Shown piece by piece: positions 28,701 to 36,900 of a DNA stretch of 49,125 nucleotides (within the stretch, counting starts at the first letter, position 1; each line of letters begins with the position of its first letter). Source of the DNA: Planctomycetota bacterium (GTDB lineage Bacteria > Planctomycetota > Phycisphaerae > WQYP01); the NCBI GenBank assembly GCA_021818445.1, contig JAKAEB010000029.1, forward strand, positions 1 to 49,125, in the 5' to 3' direction. Below the pieces are notes generated by a model. The model was given only the letters and a program-made list of their open reading frames with translations. It was not told the origin of the DNA and ran no database searches. Both the position numbers and the translations under genes were made by a program.

Positions 28701-29239
28701 GGCATCCGCTTGCCAATCGCAGCGAGGCCTATTTCTGGCTTGGAGAGGCCAGTTGCGCGATGAATCACAAACAGGAGGCGGATCAATGGTGGGCCAAAGC
28801 GGCTGAGGCTAAGGGAGACTTTCAGCAGATGGCCCCCACGCCGTATTCTGAAATAACGCTTTATCAAATATTTTCGCTGCAACGCCTGAACCGCCATTCG
28901 CAAGCCGCTGATCTTATTAAAGAGGTTACGGCATACGCTGACAATTTATTAACTTCAACGGCGCGCATTGACTATTTTGCGACGTCGCTTCCCACTTTGC
29001 TGCTTTTTGATATTGATCTGCAAGCGGAGCAAACCCAAAAGGCGATGTATCTTAAGGCGCAGATGCTGATGGCATCCGGACGGTACGACGCGGCAATCAC
29101 CGAATTGACGGACATATTGCGGCAGAATCCCGCGCATAGCGGTGCCAACGATCTTAAGGTGGCCATCCGGTTTCTTCGCCGGGGGGATCATCTGCGCGTG
29201 CGCAGCGTTGACAAAGTCGTTGTCGGTGGCGAAGGGTAA
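25769..29239 (+). CDS. DUF5107 and TPR protein (carbohydrate locus)
   Basis: About 1156 residues. The N-terminal ~320 residues match DUF5107 (PDKNPMFLEKRVYQGSSGKV, MILPEIGGRI, DKTNGYDFFYRQNVIKPALV, GPWISGGVEFNWPQHHRP). The fold is thought to resemble galactose-mutarotase-like beta-sandwiches, which is inference. From about residue 500 onward the protein is mostly TPR-like helical repeats (GLWHLKRGEFADAAGHFQRAI, GLALTYLARPDDAYDAFFKA, NLGIARCNVQHDAAAARQAY). No signal peptide is apparent, so it is probably cytoplasmic. The start is ambiguous: ATG 25769, or TTG 25814, which has AGGA 8 nt upstream. It lies between an AraC regulator and a sugar porter 15 bp downstream. Confidence 0.85.
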   Translation: MLYDQNELPYARNATLKQLTLPPAPQSLSGPVKAWSEPVFIDTYLPSLPDKNPMFLEKRVYQGSSGKVYPLPVIDSVSTSAVARSWQALHIENEFIRLMILPEIGGRIHVGVDKTNGYDFFYRQNVIKPALVGLAGPWISGGVEFNWPQHHRPATFMPVEWSIEEAPDGSRTVWLGDHDPLSHLKGMHGVCLRPGVARMELRVRLTNRTLIPQSFLWWANVGVHVHEHYQSFFPPDVHFVADHARRAISEYPLCTGHYYGVNYGQRVKNGIPDDQRPSVYPPSSQYPPNDLSWYANIPVPTSYMAVGSQYDFSGGYDHRAQAGLVSVADHHIAPGKKQWTWGNSDFGHAWNRHLTDSDGPYIELMTGVFTDNQPDFSFLAPGETRRFVQYWYPIKKIGPPVAANEHAAVHISAQRDGILIGVAVVEAQGELELELLSGGRQVLCRKLSARPASPWVEQTSLASSLLSQAWGMRLTHADGRVLLSYDAPSPTPASSPSIATEPPAPEKVATNDELYVIGMHLDQYRHATRYPETYWREALRRDAGDCRCLNAMGLWHLKRGEFADAAGHFQRAIRRLTRFNNNPYDGEPYYHLGLALTYLARPDDAYDAFFKATWNRAWTGPAQLEMARIASARGQWHTALQHCDGALRSEPENIAALCLKVLMLRKLDHSAEASHCLHLALELDPLDALARYLATESSLLPINVRLDAAHDLARAGLFHESLQLLDRGPSHEEYGAEAIWLYTRAYFHQRAGMKVQATELFARAAATGVDWCFPSRLEEIAVLQAAISAAPGDGAARLLLGNLYYDRKRHQEAAQLWEQSATLRPQDALVWRNLGIARCNVQHDAAAARQAYRRARECDPDDARVFFEADQLAKAVGVPISQRLADMESHRDLVAKRDDLSLEYISLLNQAGRWHEALEMLLQRDFQPWEGGEGQVLAQFVRARVLAGEELLESGQPQLAMEAFSSTLRPPENLGETWHPLANRSEAYFWLGEASCAMNHKQEADQWWAKAAEAKGDFQQMAPTPYSEITLYQIFSLQRLNRHSQAADLIKEVTAYADNLLTSTARIDYFATSLPTLLLFDIDLQAEQTQKAMYLKAQMLMASGRYDAAITELTDILRQNPAHSGANDLKVAIRFLRRGDHLRVRSVDKVVVGGEG

Positions 29240-29254
29240 AGGCGGGAACTTAAC

Positions 29255-30709
29255 ATGCCAGATACATCGCAGAATGCGGGTGAGGTCATACCCTCGGGCC
29301 GATGGGGGCCGGTCACGTTGATATCGCTGGTGGCGGCGATGGGGGGGCTGCTTTTCGGTTACGACTGGGTGGTGATCAGCGGTGCCAAACCATTTTTTCT
29401 GCCATATTTTGGCATTCATACCCCCAATCTCACCGGCTGGGTGATGTCATGCGCACTTCTTGGCGCACTGCTTGGCGCGTTGGGGGGTGGTTACGCGGCC
29501 GACAAGCTCGGGCGAAAGAAAATGCTGCTTTTTTCGGCCCTGCTTTTCGCAGTCTCTTCCGTAATGACCGGTTGGGCGGGCAGTATTACTGCATTTGCGT
29601 TTTGGCGCATTGTTGGCGGCGTGGCGATTGGCGTGGCGTCCAATCTTTCACCCCTCTACATTGCTGAAATTGCCCCCGCTGAATGGCGCGGTCGGCTGGT
29701 AGCTGTCAACCAACTGACCATCGTATTGGGTATCCTGCTGGCGGATGTTGCCAATTGGCTCATTGCCCGGCCCATTGCGGCCGGAGCTTCATCGACCGCT
29801 ATTGCGGCATCGTGGGACGGGCAATATGGTTGGCGGTGGATGTTCACCGCCGTGGCGGTGCCGAGTCTGGTCTTTTTACTCTCCACCTTATGGATACCGG
29901 AAAGCCCACGCTGGCTGGCGGTTCGAGGTCGCTGGGAAGATGCCCATCGTATACTCGTCCGATTGCGCGGCATCGCCATCGACGCCGAACTGGCGGCAAT
30001 AAGGGCATCGCTGCCGCAATCGCGACAACGCGCCGGACTTTCGCAACTGCTCAACAAAAAGTTGATCCCCATCATCGCCATGGGTGTCGGGCTTGCTGTG
30101 CTTCAGCAGTGGTGCGGTATCAATGTCATATTCAGCTATGCACAAAATGTCTTCAGCGCCGCAGGTTATCACGTGAACGGGGTACTGTTTAATATCGTGA
30201 TCATGGGAGCGGTGAACCTGGTTTTCACGCTTGCGGCGATGCTGTTTGTGGATCGCCTCGGGCGAAGGATGCTCATGCTTATCGGTGTGGCGGGTCTGAC
30301 CATTATTCATTTTACGCTCGGGTGGATGTTCCACATGCATCTGCACGGGCCATGGGTGGTGGTGGCGATCATGGCGGCCATAGCGTGTTACGCCATGACA
30401 CTGGCACCCGTCACCTGGGTACTCATATCAGAAATATTTCCCAATCAGATTCGTGCCACGGCTGTGTCGGTCGCGGTCTCCGCCCTCTGGATAGCTGATT
30501 TTGTATTGACCCAGACGTTCCCCCTTCTTAAGGCGCAAGTCGGTGCCGCCGGGGCATTTTGGCTCTATGCAGGGATATGTCTGGCGGGGTTCATATTCGT
30601 ATTCAAGGCCGTTCCTGAAACAAAGGGCAAATCACTGGAAGAATTGGAGGCCCGATTGCACACGCTACCCGACACCGAAACGCTCGATAAGCCCGCGGTG
30701 CAATCCTGA
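29255..30709 (+). CDS. MFS sugar porter (XylE/GalP-like sugar:H+ symporter)
   Basis: 484 residues, 12 membrane helices. Sugar-porter signatures are present: GGLLFGYDWVVISGA in TM1, DKLGRKKMLL between TM2 and TM3, PLYIAEIAPAEWRGRL, IPESPRWLAVRGR, QQWCGINVIFSYA in TM7, DRLGRRMLML and PVTWVLISEIFPNQIR, ending VPETKGKSLEELE. It imports a hexose or pentose with protons across the inner membrane. It starts 15 bp after the DUF5107 gene, so the two are one operon. The actual sugar cannot be told. Confidence 0.94.
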   Translation: MPDTSQNAGEVIPSGRWGPVTLISLVAAMGGLLFGYDWVVISGAKPFFLPYFGIHTPNLTGWVMSCALLGALLGALGGGYAADKLGRKKMLLFSALLFAVSSVMTGWAGSITAFAFWRIVGGVAIGVASNLSPLYIAEIAPAEWRGRLVAVNQLTIVLGILLADVANWLIARPIAAGASSTAIAASWDGQYGWRWMFTAVAVPSLVFLLSTLWIPESPRWLAVRGRWEDAHRILVRLRGIAIDAELAAIRASLPQSRQRAGLSQLLNKKLIPIIAMGVGLAVLQQWCGINVIFSYAQNVFSAAGYHVNGVLFNIVIMGAVNLVFTLAAMLFVDRLGRRMLMLIGVAGLTIIHFTLGWMFHMHLHGPWVVVAIMAAIACYAMTLAPVTWVLISEIFPNQIRATAVSVAVSALWIADFVLTQTFPLLKAQVGAAGAFWLYAGICLAGFIFVFKAVPETKGKSLEELEARLHTLPDTETLDKPAVQS

Positions 30710-30740
30710 GGGCATCCATTACGAAACCTCGGCACGGATG

Positions 30741-30769
30741 TTTATACCCAATCGACTTTGCGGTATAAA
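30741..30769. promoter_or_regulatory. Perfect 8-bp inverted repeat upstream of the DUF4159 gene (possible operator B)
   Basis: TTTATACC (30741-30748) and GGTATAAA (30762-30769) are exact inverted copies separated by 13 bp, 62 bp before the next start codon and 31 bp after the transporter stop. It is AT-rich, has no T-tract after it and resembles the dyad at 24641-24668, so an operator seems likelier than a terminator. Confidence 0.4.
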
Positions 30770-30830
30770 TAATGCCGCGGATGTGTGGACCCGACGGCGG
30801 CGGTCGGCAATTTTATGCTGGTAGGGTGTT

Positions 30831-33152
30831 ATGATGAAAGCCTGTGGCGCAGCGCGCCTCCTGCTGGTCGCTTCGGTGGCGTGTGTATGGTCGGTGCGGT
30901 CAACGCAGGCCTCTGCGCCTCCGTCAAGCAAACACATCATCGCGGCGATCCGCCAAGGTGTTGATTTCTTATTGAGTAAGGAGCGCGGTGCCTCTGCTTG
31001 GGAAAGACCCAAATGCACACCGTGGTGGGTCAACGACATCGGCGGGAAAACAGCCCTTGCAACCGAGGCGCTGCTGGACGTTGAGCAGACCCTGCATATG
31101 CGACGTTTGAATATTTTCAAGCGTCCCATGCGGACGGCTATTAAATATCTCATCACACACCGCTATCCAACCACGTATTACGCCAGTTTCACGGCCAACG
31201 CTCTGGCCCTGCTGCCGCCAAAGCAGGCCTACCGGGCGGAACTTCGCTGGGCCGAACGCTATTTGCTCATCGCCATGACCCGCACCGGCGGATACGGTTA
31301 TGCTGTTGGTCCCCAGCAGAAAAAATACACGGCCAATCCGTGGGCGTGGGACAATTCCAATTCACAATATGGAATACTCGGTTTATGGGCCTGCGCACAC
31401 GCCGGTTTTTCCGTTCCGTGGCGATATTGGTCGCATGGGGCTTTTCATTGGCGGCGAAAACAGCGCCCCGATGGGACATGGGGTTACGGACCGTTCCCCG
31501 GTACGGGCATTGCGCATCTGGCACCGTTTCGAGAAGCGCCGGTTTTTACGCCAGCCGGGGTGGCAAGCCTCCTGATTTGCGATGAGTTCATGGGTGCCCG
31601 GGAAGCCTCCAGTCGATCCCGGCCGGATGAGAATGTCGTGCGAGGCTTAAATTGGATACGGCAGAATTTCAATCCAAGCATGCGCGGCCAGTACAAGATG
31701 TATTGTTACGAGCGCGTCGGATTAGCCAGCGGTCTGACCACCTTTGCCGGGCACAACTGGTATAACGATTTCGCCCGCACGATCACCGCACCTGGTGCCC
31801 AGCAGGCCGGCGGGTTTTGGTGGGCCAATGCCGATAACGGACATGGCTGGTGGGCCAACGCTTACGAGTCTCAGATTGTTGGTACCGCCTATTCACTTTT
31901 GCTGCTGGATCGCGGCTTAAACCCCATCTTCATGAGTAAATTGCAGTATACGAAAAACTATTATGGCCGGTGGAATATCCGGCCCCGCGATTTGGCCAAT
32001 GCTACCTCTTACATTACCAATCACACAGAGGCACCATTGAGCTGGCAGGTGGTGAATATTAATTCGCCGCTGGCGCAATGGCTCAATTCGCCCATCCTTT
32101 ACATTTCCGGTAAAACCGACCCCAAATTTACCCACACGCAAATTGCCAAACTCCGTCGGTATGTTGACGATGGCGGAATGATTTTCTGTTCCCCCGTGGG
32201 CTATGCTCGCCCCTTTCGTCAAGCCATGATCAAGTATGCCCAGCAGATCGTGCACCACCAATATGAGGTTCATCAGCTTTCCGCCAAAAGCGATCTTTTT
32301 ACCATGCAGCCGTGGTTTCACATGCATTACAAGCTCCTCGGGCTATCCAATGGGGTGCGGTATTTATGGGTGATGAGTCCTGGCGATATCGGCTCCGTCT
32401 GGCAGCGTCGGGCCTTTTCTAATCGTGTTTGTTGGGAGTTGCCGATCAATCTCTACCTTTACTGTACCGGTAAAGGCTACCTCGGTACGCGACTTAGCAC
32501 CTTGGCCGTCCCGGCCGCCAGCGAACCGGCGTCCTATCATCTGCACATGGGGTTGTTGAAATACGCCGGCAACTGGAATCCGGAACCCGGCGCGTGGCGG
32601 AGATTTATTAAACTCGCCGCCACTGATTTCCAGACCAACCTGACCATCTCACCCGTTCAATCATCGGCACTCCACGCCGGGCGAGTCAGATTGATTCATC
32701 TCACAGGTACCGATAAGGTATTATTCACACCGGCCCAAATCGCCGCCATTAGGAAATACCTTAACAGCGGCGGTATGCTCTTTGCCGATTCCGCCGGTGG
32801 ACATTCGGCGTTCACCGATTCGTTTGATTTACTGGCGCAAAAGCTCTACCCCCACACACCCATGGTAAGCCTCAACGCCCATGCCAGCATCTACACCGGC
32901 AATCTGCCGGGCGGAGTAAAAATTAATTCCGTGGTATACCGAAAATACTATTCGCTCCGGCATGGGTTTAAATCTAAGCCGCAGTTACTGGGTATCAGAA
33001 AGAATCATCGTTGGGTGGTTATTTTTTCGCCGCTGGATATTTCCTCCGGTCTGCTGGGCACCAAGACATGGGGTATCAGCGGATATGCCTCCAAGTCGGC
33101 CGTCGCTTTGGTAAGAAATATCGTGCTCTACGCCGCCCAGAATCATCATTGA
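30831..33152 (+). CDS. Secreted protein: terpenoid-cyclase-like alpha-barrel plus two DUF4159 domains
   Basis: 773 residues with a clear signal peptide (AARLLLVASVACVWSVRSTQASA). The first ~380 residues are alpha-helical with squalene-cyclase/prenyltransferase-type repeats (IRQGVDFLLSKERG, GGYGYAVGP, DNSNSQYGILGLWACAHAGF, RPDGTWGYGP, GVASLLICDE). Two DUF4159-like domains follow: ILYISGKTDPKFTHTQ with LRRYVDDGGMIFCSPVG, and a second copy, RLIHLTGTDKVLFTPAQ with IRKYLNSGGMLFADSAG. DUF4159 has a class I glutamine-amidotransferase-like fold of unknown activity. No catalytic DxDD of true cyclases is seen. It is probably periplasmic; it precedes the LolA-like gene by 125 bp. Confidence 0.82.
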   Translation: MMKACGAARLLLVASVACVWSVRSTQASAPPSSKHIIAAIRQGVDFLLSKERGASAWERPKCTPWWVNDIGGKTALATEALLDVEQTLHMRRLNIFKRPMRTAIKYLITHRYPTTYYASFTANALALLPPKQAYRAELRWAERYLLIAMTRTGGYGYAVGPQQKKYTANPWAWDNSNSQYGILGLWACAHAGFSVPWRYWSHGAFHWRRKQRPDGTWGYGPFPGTGIAHLAPFREAPVFTPAGVASLLICDEFMGAREASSRSRPDENVVRGLNWIRQNFNPSMRGQYKMYCYERVGLASGLTTFAGHNWYNDFARTITAPGAQQAGGFWWANADNGHGWWANAYESQIVGTAYSLLLLDRGLNPIFMSKLQYTKNYYGRWNIRPRDLANATSYITNHTEAPLSWQVVNINSPLAQWLNSPILYISGKTDPKFTHTQIAKLRRYVDDGGMIFCSPVGYARPFRQAMIKYAQQIVHHQYEVHQLSAKSDLFTMQPWFHMHYKLLGLSNGVRYLWVMSPGDIGSVWQRRAFSNRVCWELPINLYLYCTGKGYLGTRLSTLAVPAASEPASYHLHMGLLKYAGNWNPEPGAWRRFIKLAATDFQTNLTISPVQSSALHAGRVRLIHLTGTDKVLFTPAQIAAIRKYLNSGGMLFADSAGGHSAFTDSFDLLAQKLYPHTPMVSLNAHASIYTGNLPGGVKINSVVYRKYYSLRHGFKSKPQLLGIRKNHRWVVIFSPLDISSGLLGTKTWGISGYASKSAVALVRNIVLYAAQNHH

Positions 33153-33277
33153 CTGGATCGGCGGCTGACAATGCCCTTCCACCCGGGTGCGCCCATTGGT
33201 GGCACCCAGCGCATAAACGGCCGTTGCTGGCGGTATGAATTATCCGGCGGCCCTGAAGATACGTTAAAATCTTCCCC

Positions 33278-33991
33278 ATGGTGAAGCCGCCAATTAGATG
33301 GTTAATCGTAATACTTGGTGTTTTTGTTGCGTCAGGAGGATCGCCGGGCAAGATGGCATCAGCCGCGGCCCGGGCGGTGGATCATTCGCCCTCCGCCCAG
33401 TTGGCGCAATTACTGGCGAAAACACACTGGCACACATTGCAAATCCAATTCTTCTGCTATCAAAAATCGCCCATGCTTGCCCACGGCTTTGCAAGTGGCG
33501 GCCAAATTTTGCTCGCACGCCACCGAATGCGTTACGAGGTTGATTGGCCCGTCCCTTCAGTTTATGTCCTGCGCCATGGCACCGTCTACGCCAAAGTGGT
33601 CCGCAAGCCGTGGCACCGAATTCGTACAGACCAATCGCTGCAAATTCGGCCATTATTGGTTTATCTGGATCGTCTCGGTCAGACCAAATACGCGCATTTG
33701 CGCATTGGTACCATATCGCGGCTTAACAACCCAATGCCAAGGCCGCCCCTGCGAGATCGGCATTTTGTTCCACCACCCAAGGCAAAAATAATTGGCTTTG
33801 GCATAAAGCCTGGGTCCAAGCGGCTGAAGCATTTTGTCACCAGCATTGAGTTGTTTGTGAATGCCCAGAGTGGTCTTCTATCAGGGTTGAAAATATCGTC
33901 ACGCCAAGGCACCGCCGAGTATTGGTTTTTTGCGGTGCGGAAAAACGCGAAATGTCCGGCCAAATGTTTTCGGCCCGTGGGTGGGGCATGA
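33278..33991 (+). CDS. LolA-like periplasmic protein
   Basis: 237 residues with a hydrophobic signal segment (RWLIVILGVFVASGG). The mature part has the layout of LolA-type lipoprotein carriers: an early helix (LAQLLAKTHWHTLQIQFFCYQ), then beta-strands in which an outgoing -G-x-I/L-x-x-x-R-x-x-x-R-Y/W pattern (GQILLARHRMRYEVDWP) is visible, and a late VTSIELFVNAQSGLLSGLKI strand pair. LolA-like proteins accompany MMPL exporters in aryl-polyene and flexirubin clusters and may carry lipidic products. Its stop overlaps the start of the MMPL gene (ATGA at 33988), indicating coupled translation. The family call is moderate. Confidence 0.65.
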   Translation: MVKPPIRWLIVILGVFVASGGSPGKMASAAARAVDHSPSAQLAQLLAKTHWHTLQIQFFCYQKSPMLAHGFASGGQILLARHRMRYEVDWPVPSVYVLRHGTVYAKVVRKPWHRIRTDQSLQIRPLLVYLDRLGQTKYAHLRIGTISRLNNPMPRPPLRDRHFVPPPKAKIIGFGIKPGSKRLKHFVTSIELFVNAQSGLLSGLKISSRQGTAEYWFFAVRKNAKCPAKCFRPVGGA

Positions 33992-36900
33992 CAGCACCCA
34001 AACAGTTGGCTACCAAAAGTAATTCTGATCTGATCTTACGCATCATGCATAGATGGTATCGTGCGCTTGCGCAACATCGAAAGTGGGTAATTGTTGTTTT
34101 AATACTCTCCGGCGCTATCCTGGGGGTTGCTTCCACCGCCATCCGATGGCAGACCAACATCCTGCTGTTTTTCCCCCAATCAAGCCCGGAGATGCATTCG
34201 TGGAGGGCTGCGTCGCGGCTACCAGTTATCGCCAATCGATTCTACATTGATTTACACTGCCACAAGGTGTATCGACACTCCCTGCCTTCAGCCGCAAAAC
34301 AATTGGCCGCGAAGTTGGCAAAGCAATCCGTATTCAGTTCCATATGGGCTGGTGTATCCGTCAAGCACATGCAGGCGTCGGGGAAAATATTAAATGCGGA
34401 ATTACCGGGCTTGCTCAATAAGTCGTCGTTTGAAAAGCTCACTTCACATCTGAAGCCCGCCTGGCTGGCGGAACATTTCAGGCAATTACCCACCATCCTT
34501 GAAGCCCCGGGCGGGTTGCAACAGATGGGGCACTTTTTGCGCGACCCACTCGATGCCGAAGGCATACTCGATAGGCAATTGAGGCCAACCAGCCATCCTT
34601 CCCTCCACATTGACCGTATGTTCAGCCATAACGGATTACTCTCCGCCCGCGGCGGCACGCACATTCTGTTGATCGCCACGCTCAAATTTCCCCCTTCCAA
34701 CCTTCGATTAAGCAAACTCATGTTGCAGGCGGTATCGGTGGCCGTGAAGAAAATTAAAAGTAGCTTTCCCCATGTGCATGTGTGGACGATTGGAGCGTAT
34801 GTTGACTACGCCGCCAATGCCGACCGCATTAAACGCGACGTTATCTGGGTTTCCACTTTGGGCAGTTTGCTGGTGGCGGGTGTGATCTGGTTTTACTTCC
34901 GGCGCTTGGGAACTCTGTTCATCTGCATGCTTCCACCCTCTGTGGGATTGGGAACGGCTCTGGGCGTGGCGGGGCTGCTGCATTGCCAACTCCCATTAAT
35001 GGTGTTGGCATTTTCCGGCCTGATTTTGGGTGCAACCACCGATTACGGCATACAGATTTTGGCGCAGTATGGCCGCCTGAAGCAGGAGGCCGACAAAACG
35101 GGAACCTCGGATGACCCCGCAATGGATGCCGCCCGTGCCGCCCTCGCCCTTTTTGGCCCCATCACCATGAGCGCCATTACCAGCGTCGCGGGCTATTCGG
35201 CCCTGGCCTTCTCCAACGCTCCCGGTTTACAGGCCATGGGCCTGTTTATTGCCGGCGGAACCCTGTGCATCTGGCTGCTGACGTTTTTAATACTTCCCGC
35301 GTTTCTGGGTGAATACTGCCGCCCGCGTCCGGCGGGACCCAGCTTTCACCTGCCCTCAAAAATACGCATCTTATTGGGATTGGCCTTCACCTTGCTGACA
35401 ATTTTGTTGGCATTGCATGCGGCAAAACTCGGCTACAGCGCCCATCCGTCTCAACTCAATGGTGTCTCGACCCGGCAGGCCCGCATACAGCGGCGTTTTT
35501 TTCATATCTGGGGAAACAGCCGACGCCATGGCGTGGTGGTAATTGCCAGCCGACACGCCCAATCGGCATTGCAGCAATCCGAGTTGCTGGCCGCCGATCT
35601 TGGTGCCCTGAAGCGCCAGCACCTTATCCGCGGCTACGTGTCGACCGCCACCTTCGTGCCGAGTGAGCATGTGTTTGACCGTCGGCTCAGGCGGTGGTCG
35701 GCCTTTTGGACGGTGGCAAGACGACGGATGTTGCGGCATCGCCTGCAACTTTTGGCCCGGGCCGCCGGCATTGCCGATAACCACTGGATCGACCATGCGG
35801 TGGCCGCAATTCCCACGCGGCCTTCCGCCCGATATCGCCTTATGCATTCACCGATGGCGTTTTTTCCGGGGGTAATCACCCGCTCCCGTCATTATTACTA
35901 TTTGTCCAATACCGTATATCCGGGCACCCGCCTCACCCCGCGAATGGCATCCGATTGGGTGGATCAAATTGAATTACTCTTCCCGCACGCCCTGATACTC
36001 GACGGCAGCGCCTTGGTGTTTGATGCGGCCCAGCGATCCAAAGCCCAGTTGGAATTCCTCTTCCCCTGGATCTTTCTAGCCGTATTTCTCCCGGTGTGCC
36101 TTTATTTTCGGCGAATTGATGTGGCCGTTATCGCAGCGCTCTCTCTCGTGGTCGGCTTCATCTGGCTTTCTGGCGTGGCACAATGGTGGGGCGGCGGGCT
36201 GAATTTTCTGGCTCTGGTGCCGATGCTTTTCACGATGGGCGTGGCCATCGACTATGGGATTTATACCGCCAGCGATCCCAATCTCGCCCACCCCGACAGG
36301 CGGCCGCGCACCGTTACCACCGGAATCTGCGCCTTGACCACAATCCTTGGCTCCGGTGCGATCATTGCGGCGTCGCATCCGGCCCTGCACTGGATTGGTC
36401 TTACACTTGTGGCGGGTATCGCCGGCGGGTACGCAGCAGCGCTCTTCTGGTTAGCCCCTCTTATGCGTCTGCTTCACTGGGCATCCGCCCCCAGCAGGGG
36501 GAGGCGTTTTCGCCGGGCAATGGTCCGCGTGGGCTTTGGCACCATTGCAGTATTGGGTGCTGCCAGTGCCCTGTTGCTTACCATCGTGTGCATGGGCCAA
36601 CTTATTATGACCAGCGAGCGTCCCCGTGGGACTGTTCATCTACCTGAACACCGTGTGGTGCGGCAGGTATCACAATCTACCTGGCGCATTGGGCGTGCGT
36701 GGATGCGGCGGATAGGCGGCATCTGGGTCATGTCGGTGGGGGGCAGCAGCGGCCACGTTGGATACGATGATGGTGCATTGGGTGCCCCCATCGACACTCA
36801 AATTGAAAATGACATGCTCGATCAGCTTCACCATTTTGTGCCGTCCCTCTGGGCACAATGGGTCATTACCCGGGGCGTTGCACTCGATATGCTCCAACTG

